Shown here: positions 1-3,593 of the stretch, piece after piece
Layout: each line of letters starts with the position of its first letter
How positions within the stretch are numbered: position 1 is the first letter of the stretch
Assembly (NCBI GenBank): GCA_028679275.1
Contig: JAJRBV010000032.1
Span: 1-6,404, forward strand
Source: Methanoregulaceae archaeon
GTDB taxonomy: Archaea > Halobacteriota > Methanomicrobia > Methanomicrobiales > Methanospirillaceae
Direction of reading: 5' to 3'
Length of the DNA: 6,404 bases
The notes under the pieces: generated by a model
Databases searched by the model: none
Seen by the model: the letters and a program-made list of their open reading frames with translations, nothing else
What the model was told of the DNA's origin: nothing
Made by a program: the position numbers and the translations under genes

Positions 1-1768
1 AGATATTGCACACCACACCCTCTTCAGCATCCTCGAGGACAATCATACGGTCGGTCGCAACAGGGCTCCTGTTTTTATCCATCCCCTCAAGGAATCCGCC
101 TGCAAAAATGCCGGCATCGGGTTCTATGTGATATGCAGCAAACCTCCGGGTTCTTCTGAGTTCCCCCACCTCACGCGCAACACAATACGGTACAGGGATC
201 TGCTCACCTTCCCATGACGGGAGTTCTCCCCTGGCCCGGCGTGCCGGCTCAACCGTAATCCTCCCGTCTTCCAGATCAAGGACCCGCCAGAGCTGTCCCT
301 TGGTGATGAAAACAGCTCCCGTATGAATCGATCCCACGACAAACGACTCATCAAGGGTACCTACCGTCCTTCTCGAGACCATGTCAAAGACGTGGACCTT
401 TTTCTCGTCATGAATCATCGAGAGGTTTCCCGCTAGGTATCGTCGTGCTCTCATCGTTATGCCTATGATATTCCCCTCGATCCTTATGAGCCGGTGTTCT
501 GCCATCTGGCTGCAAACCTCATCAAGGAGTGCACCGCAACCGGTGAAGGTATACGTCCGGTCAAGGATCGCCATAATCTCCTCTTTTGAGATCCTCCCGT
601 ACTCCACCGCGAGGCCCGCAACCTGGTTGGCAAGGACATCGGCCGGATTCCTGTGCGGGATGACATGTTCCACTTCACCTGCCTTTGCCCGCCTGGCTAT
701 CACGAGCGACTCGAGCAGGTCATCAAATCCGAGAGCAAGGATCGTACCCCGGGATACTGCATGCAGCTGGTGACCGGCCCTCCCGATACGCTGGACCAGG
801 CGTGCAACCTCTCTTGGCGAACCGAACTGGATGACATGCTCGATATGCCCGATATCGATCCCAAGCTCCATGGATGAGGTACAGATCAGGCCCCTGATAG
901 CTCCCGACTTGAACCGTTCCTCTGCATCAATCCTGACATCCCTGGAAAGTGACCCGTGATGCACCTCGACATCGCCACGCGGGAAAAGCTGGTGGCCAAG
1001 CGCTTCCGCGGTAACACGGGTATTGACAAAGATGAGGGTCGAGCCGTAACGGTCGATGCTGTCGGAAACCCATTTCGCCTGCCTTTCAAAGCTGTCACCC
1101 GCAAACGTAACGGTGATTTGGAGGCGTTTGGTGACAGGGACAGCCACTACAGAGAAGTCTCTCTTCCCGCAGAGAAACCTGCCCATCTCATCGGGATTAC
1201 CTACGGTTGCCGAGAGTCCGATCCTCTGGAATTCTCCGGAATACGAGACGAGCCTCTCCAGGGCAACGGAGAGCTGGGCTCCGCGTTTGCTCCCGGCAAG
1301 CTCGTGGATCTCATCAATGACGACATACCTGATATTTTTAAGGTGTTTTCTGAGTACCTTCCCCATGAAGAGCGCCTGCAGGGTCTCGGGCGTGGTGATG
1401 AGAAGTTCAGGGGGCGAAAGGGCCTGCTTTCTCCGCTCTGCTGTTTTTGTGTCACCATGCCGTACCCCAACAGAAATCCCGAGTTCCCTGCACCACCAGG
1501 ATAACCTCTGGAGCATATCCCTGTTCAGTGAACGGAGCGGAGTGATATAGAGGGTGGTAAACCCTCCTGACCTTTCCTTCAGCATCCTGTCAAAGACCGG
1601 AATCATGGCACTCTCGGTCTTTCCCGTCCCGGTCGGTGCAATCAGTACCAGGTTCCTGCCAGAGGCAACAAGTGGAATTGCACGGTCCTGGATCTCGGAT
1701 AGTTCCTCAAATCCACGGTTCCGGATACACTCCTGTATCCTTTCGTCAAGATTCCTGATCGGCCCCAT
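1..1768 (-). CDS. lhr: Lhr-family superfamily 2 DNA helicase, C-terminus outside window
   Basis: ATP-dependent helicase of the Lhr family (COG1201); known members are 3'-5' ssDNA translocases that unwind forked DNA or RNA-DNA hybrids in repair. The 589 visible residues are open to the left edge. Motifs in order: I APTGTGKT (44-51), Ia TPLRSLNRD (76-84), Ib TTPETL (125-130), II DEIH (152-155), III SATVG (186-190), IV LIFVNTR (245-251), V SMELGIDIG (299-307), VI QRIGRAGHQ (326-334). So both RecA domains are complete and every catalytic motif is present. A winged-helix region follows (about 376-450), then the start of the Lhr-specific fourth domain, with W494 and a PSWEGE motif (517-522) that separates Lhr from other DEAD/DEAH helicases. 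Lhr cores are usually about 850-900 residues, so roughly a third is missing beyond the edge. The ATG at 1768 gives the usual short N-terminus before motif I; no start codon follows in frame before residue 55. It overlaps the end of the phosphoesterase gene by 23 nt, implying co-translation. Family call is near certain; the exact Lhr subgroup is not decided. Confidence 0.95.
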   Translation of the reverse strand, partial: MGPIRNLDERIQECIRNRGFEELSEIQDRAIPLVASGRNLVLIAPTGTGKTESAMIPVFDRMLKERSGGFTTLYITPLRSLNRDMLQRLSWWCRELGISVGVRHGDTKTAERRKQALSPPELLITTPETLQALFMGKVLRKHLKNIRYVVIDEIHELAGSKRGAQLSVALERLVSYSGEFQRIGLSATVGNPDEMGRFLCGKRDFSVVAVPVTKRLQITVTFAGDSFERQAKWVSDSIDRYGSTLIFVNTRVTAEALGHQLFPRGDVEVHHGSLSRDVRIDAEERFKSGAIRGLICTSSMELGIDIGHIEHVIQFGSPREVARLVQRIGRAGHQLHAVSRGTILALGFDDLLESLVIARRAKAGEVEHVIPHRNPADVLANQVAGLAVEYGRISKEEIMAILDRTYTFTGCGALLDEVCSQMAEHRLIRIEGNIIGITMRARRYLAGNLSMIHDEKKVHVFDMVSRRTVGTLDESFVVGSIHTGAVFITKGQLWRVLDLEDGRITVEPARRARGELPSWEGEQIPVPYCVAREVGELRRTRRFAAYHIEPDAGIFAGGFLEGMDKNRSPVATDRMIVLEDAEEGVVCNI

Positions 1769-2510
1769 ATCCCTCCAGGGCTTGCAGCGGTCCAAGGAAC
1801 GTGCCGTCAGGAAGCAGAACCTCCGCCTCTCCGGCTTTTATGCACCGGGAGAGCGGGCTGAACGGTTCCTTCACGGTTCTTAAAAGATCGTATCCGGTCA
1901 GTTCATTGAATGAGGGCATAAAAATAACCCTGCTCCGTTCCTGCTCTCCTCGGACAAGGGGAAAACCGAGACACTCCTCACTGAGCGGGGAGAAGAGATA
2001 TGCAGGGGAGCGGAGTGCACATCCCACCTCATCCCTGAGACACACCATGGGGTGATGATGTCCAGCGATTATGAGCTTTCCTGCAAGGGATTTATCAGGG
2101 TACATGTGGCCATGAACATACCCTGCCCCATCGATGACCACGCCCTCTTTTGCTCCCATTTCGTCCGGATGGAAGAACTGCTGGATGCCGACATCATGAT
2201 TCCCCGGCACCAGACACAGGGGGACAAGGGAGCGGAGACGGTCGATAAATTCAGGAATCTCGCGGAGCTCCTGCCGGGAGGTGAACGGTATTCCGTGTTT
2301 CAGGTCACCAAGCAGGATAAGGAGGTCCGGCCCGGTTTCCCTGATGCAGGCCTCGACCCGTTCACCTCTCTCTCTGGTCCTGCTCCGGAAATGAAGCCCA
2401 TGCCTGTCAAGTTCAGACTCGATTCCAAGGTGGAGGTCGGCAACTGCCAGCACTTTTTTTTCATCCTTCAGGAGGAGTGCCGGGCCCTGGCTCAAAAATT
2501 CGAGTATCAT
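1746..2510 (-). CDS. Calcineurin-like metallophosphoesterase (COG1407-type), probable DNA nuclease/phosphodiesterase
   Basis: 254-residue protein with the full metal-ligand set of binuclear metallophosphoesterases: DLH (D25, H27) in ADLHLG, GD (68-69) in LLGDLKHG, GNHD (103-106), an HGH (133-135), and GHHH (150-153). The ADLHLGIE form, the length and the late GHHHP motif fit COG1407, the archaeal/bacterial group that includes the bacterial DNA-repair nuclease PdeM and, in haloarchaea, a phosphoesterase encoded in an RPA operon (as I recall it, rpe). From family knowledge it should be a Mn-dependent phosphodiesterase acting on nucleic acid; the substrate here is inferred from context. The ATG at 2510 overlaps the stop of the upstream OB-fold gene as ATGA. 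No Shine-Dalgarno is visible before it (CCCCT precedes the ATG), so translation is probably coupled. Its end overlaps the lhr start by 23 nt. There is no signal peptide or membrane segment; it should be cytoplasmic. Confidence 0.93.
   Translation of the reverse strand: MILEFLSQGPALLLKDEKKVLAVADLHLGIESELDRHGLHFRSRTRERGERVEACIRETGPDLLILLGDLKHGIPFTSRQELREIPEFIDRLRSLVPLCLVPGNHDVGIQQFFHPDEMGAKEGVVIDGAGYVHGHMYPDKSLAGKLIIAGHHHPMVCLRDEVGCALRSPAYLFSPLSEECLGFPLVRGEQERSRVIFMPSFNELTGYDLLRTVKEPFSPLSRCIKAGEAEVLLPDGTFLGPLQALEGYGADQES
1771..1776 (-). promoter_or_regulatory. Shine-Dalgarno GGAGGG of the lhr gene, unusually close to the start
   Basis: On the minus strand GGAGGG lies only 2 nt before the ATG at 1768, inside the coding end of the upstream phosphoesterase gene. 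The match is strong but the spacing is shorter than the usual 5-9 nt. An in-frame TTG at 1795 is the only nearby upstream alternative and would lack family support. Re-initiation by ribosomes finishing the upstream gene may compensate. Confidence 0.5.
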
Positions 2511-3289
2511 AGGGGCTTATATACTTCACGAGCCGGCTGATAGCATTCGTCTTCTTCCAGAAGTGTCCGGACAGCCTGCCTGACCCCTTTTTCATCAATT
2601 CCGTATTTCCCTGCAAGCCCGATGAGTTCATCGAGCGGAACGCCTCTCTTCCCTGCCGATTCCCTGATAATGGAGAGCACTTTTTCCCTGACCTCCGGTC
2701 TGGTTTCATCCTTTCCTGGTATCCCGGCTACCTGGGAGAGTGCCCTGCATGCCATCCCTGCAAGGTGTTCAATGTCCGGACATCCCACCTGGAATTCTGC
2801 AATGGCCCCGATTATTTCATCACTTCCCGTTCCGGATCTGATCGCTTTTCTCATGAGGGAGAGCCGGTCACCGGTAAGCTCGGCAGTCCTGATGATCCAG
2901 GTATCCCTGATCCGTCGATCGACCTCCCTTACCTCATGGACTTCAAGGTAGGGAGATGGATCTGCACTGCCTGAAGTCATCCGGGCCTGACCGATCACGG
3001 TCACAAACGCCGGTGGTTCGATTCCTGAGATGGCTGCCTGCAGCCCGGTGTCCGGTCGTACCTTCCGGAGTTCAAATACACCCGTGGGATCAGCCACCCG
3101 TCCATAGAAGAGATCCGCGGTATTCTGCTCCTTTTCGGTCAGAGTACCGGCTACAAAGAGGAGGCGGCACATCATGCCGCCCGGGGTGAGAAGAGCAGGA
3201 CGTTCCCCCGCAAATTCGGCGCGGGCGTACCGTGCCCTGCAATATTCTCCTGCAAAGATACGTCCCGCTCCTTCCACCTTCTTTTCCAC
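2507..3289 (-). CDS. OB-fold/winged-helix RPA-associated protein (COG3390-like)
   Basis: 260 residues from the chosen GTG. The N-terminus (EGAGRIFAGEY, 6-16) resembles the opening of archaeal RPA-associated proteins. An OB-fold follows at about 40-135: RLLFVAGTLTEKE, then GRVADPTGVFEL (63-74), then EPPAFVTVIGQAR (91-103). This strand pattern, with 'GTLTE', 'GR.ADPTG' and 'EPPAFV.V.G', is the signature I recognise for COG3390. A helical linker (about 140-190) leads to a C-terminal region (198-258) that looks like a winged helix (VREKVLSIIRE, DELIGLAGKYGIDEKGVRQAVRTLLEE), as in the C-terminus of RPA32. In haloarchaea such proteins are encoded with RPA subunits and bind them; here no RPA gene is adjacent. 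An in-frame TTG at 3373 would add 28 residues, but that extension (LQGSVDLQYTH...) lacks family character, so GTG at 3289 is preferred. GTG at 3277 is also possible. It is the first gene of the operon and ends in an ATGA overlap with the phosphoesterase. The role in ssDNA metabolism is inferred. Confidence 0.82.
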   Translation of the reverse strand: MEKKVEGAGRIFAGEYCRARYARAEFAGERPALLTPGGMMCRLLFVAGTLTEKEQNTADLFYGRVADPTGVFELRKVRPDTGLQAAISGIEPPAFVTVIGQARMTSGSADPSPYLEVHEVREVDRRIRDTWIIRTAELTGDRLSLMRKAIRSGTGSDEIIGAIAEFQVGCPDIEHLAGMACRALSQVAGIPGKDETRPEVREKVLSIIRESAGKRGVPLDELIGLAGKYGIDEKGVRQAVRTLLEEDECYQPAREVYKPL

Positions 3290-3373
3290 ACTCCCAGTGC
3301 GATTGAACTCTGATCTCCGTGATATCTTCGGAAATCCGTGCGTGTACTGAAGATCTACTGAGCCCTGTAACAA

Positions 3374-3464
3374 AATATCGCTTATGTTCAGGGAAGATAA
3401 AATTTGAGTACATGAATGTTTGGTTTAATCGCTGCTGGAAGGAAAAGCAGTCAGAATATCGCTT
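3374..3464. repeat. 10-bp direct repeat AATATCGCTT, two copies
   Basis: AATATCGCTT occurs at 3374-3383 and again at 3455-3464, an 81-nt offset, both inside the divergent intergenic region. A rough chance estimate for any 10-bp direct repeat in 229 bp is a few percent, lower-bounded because AT-rich sequence raises it. It could be a paired operator site for the two diverging genes, or coincidence. Confidence 0.35.
3396..3405 (-). promoter_or_regulatory. Candidate TATA box for the OB-fold/phosphoesterase/lhr operon
   Basis: On the minus strand AAATTTTATC reads as a loose archaeal TATA element. Transcription would begin about 25 nt downstream, near 3375, giving a leader of about 85 nt before the GTG at 3289. 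A second weak candidate (GATATTTTG, 3380-3372) would give a leader of about 60 nt. Neither is a consensus TATA box with a clear BRE. Confidence 0.25.
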
Positions 3465-3477
3465 TTTATGGGATAAA

Positions 3478-3488
3478 TTTATAATATA
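3478..3488 (+). promoter_or_regulatory. TATA box of the surface-protein gene
   Basis: TTTATAATATA is a good match to the archaeal TATA element, preceded by a purine-rich stretch (GGGATAAA, 3470-3477) that could serve as BRE. A start of transcription about 25 nt downstream would fall near 3507-3510, leaving only about 10 nt before the ATG at 3519. The only Shine-Dalgarno-like bases there are AAGGG at 3509-3513, which is weak, so the message is probably short-leadered or nearly leaderless. Confidence 0.6.
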
Positions 3489-3518
3489 TGAATTCTTCAA
3501 CTGACATTAAGGGTTTTT

Positions 3519-3593
3519 ATGAGACAAAAAGAGATCCTGCTGTTATTCATACTTATGGTGCTCTTATCAGGATTCATTCCTGCATGTTCCGCA
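3519..3593 (+). other. Sec-type signal peptide
   Basis: MRQKE gives a short positive n-region, followed by a hydrophobic core (ILLLFILMVLLSGFI, 6-20) and a likely cleavage after A25 in PACSA|E. A cysteine at 23 follows I-P-A, which is not a proper lipobox, so ordinary signal peptidase cleavage is favoured over lipidation. Confidence 0.85.

Larger units (their letters stand above)
3290..3518. promoter_or_regulatory. Divergent intergenic promoter region
   Basis: This 229-bp non-coding gap separates the repair operon (minus) from the surface-protein gene (plus). It becomes distinctly AT-rich from about 3368 to 3518, while both flanks are GC-moderate coding sequence. It holds a strong plus-strand TATA-like element, weaker minus-strand candidates and a repeated decamer. 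A small open frame (3319-3504, plus) crosses it but has no start context or recognisable protein features. No tRNA-like cloverleaf or strong terminator hairpin is visible. Confidence 0.75.

Noticed and set aside
956..1550. Long plus-strand open frames (956-1504 and 1056-1550)
   Set aside because: They are antisense to the Lhr helicase, which has every motif intact; their translations show no recognisable domain and they overlap each other in different frames.
2516..2523. TATATAAG on the minus strand just before the phosphoesterase start
   Set aside because: A TATA box here would put transcription start inside the phosphoesterase gene; it lies in the coding end of the OB-fold gene (codons for VYKPL).
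2052..2540. Plus-strand open frame of 162 codons
   Set aside because: Antisense shadow of the phosphoesterase, whose metal-binding motifs are all on the minus strand.
3431..3451. Short inverted repeat CTGCT...AGCAG
   Set aside because: Only 5 bp with a 9-nt loop and no following T-run in a sensible place; expected by chance.
3319..3504. Small 61-codon plus-strand frame in the divergent intergenic region
   Set aside because: No Shine-Dalgarno, no protein features, and it runs through the TATA box of the surface-protein gene.
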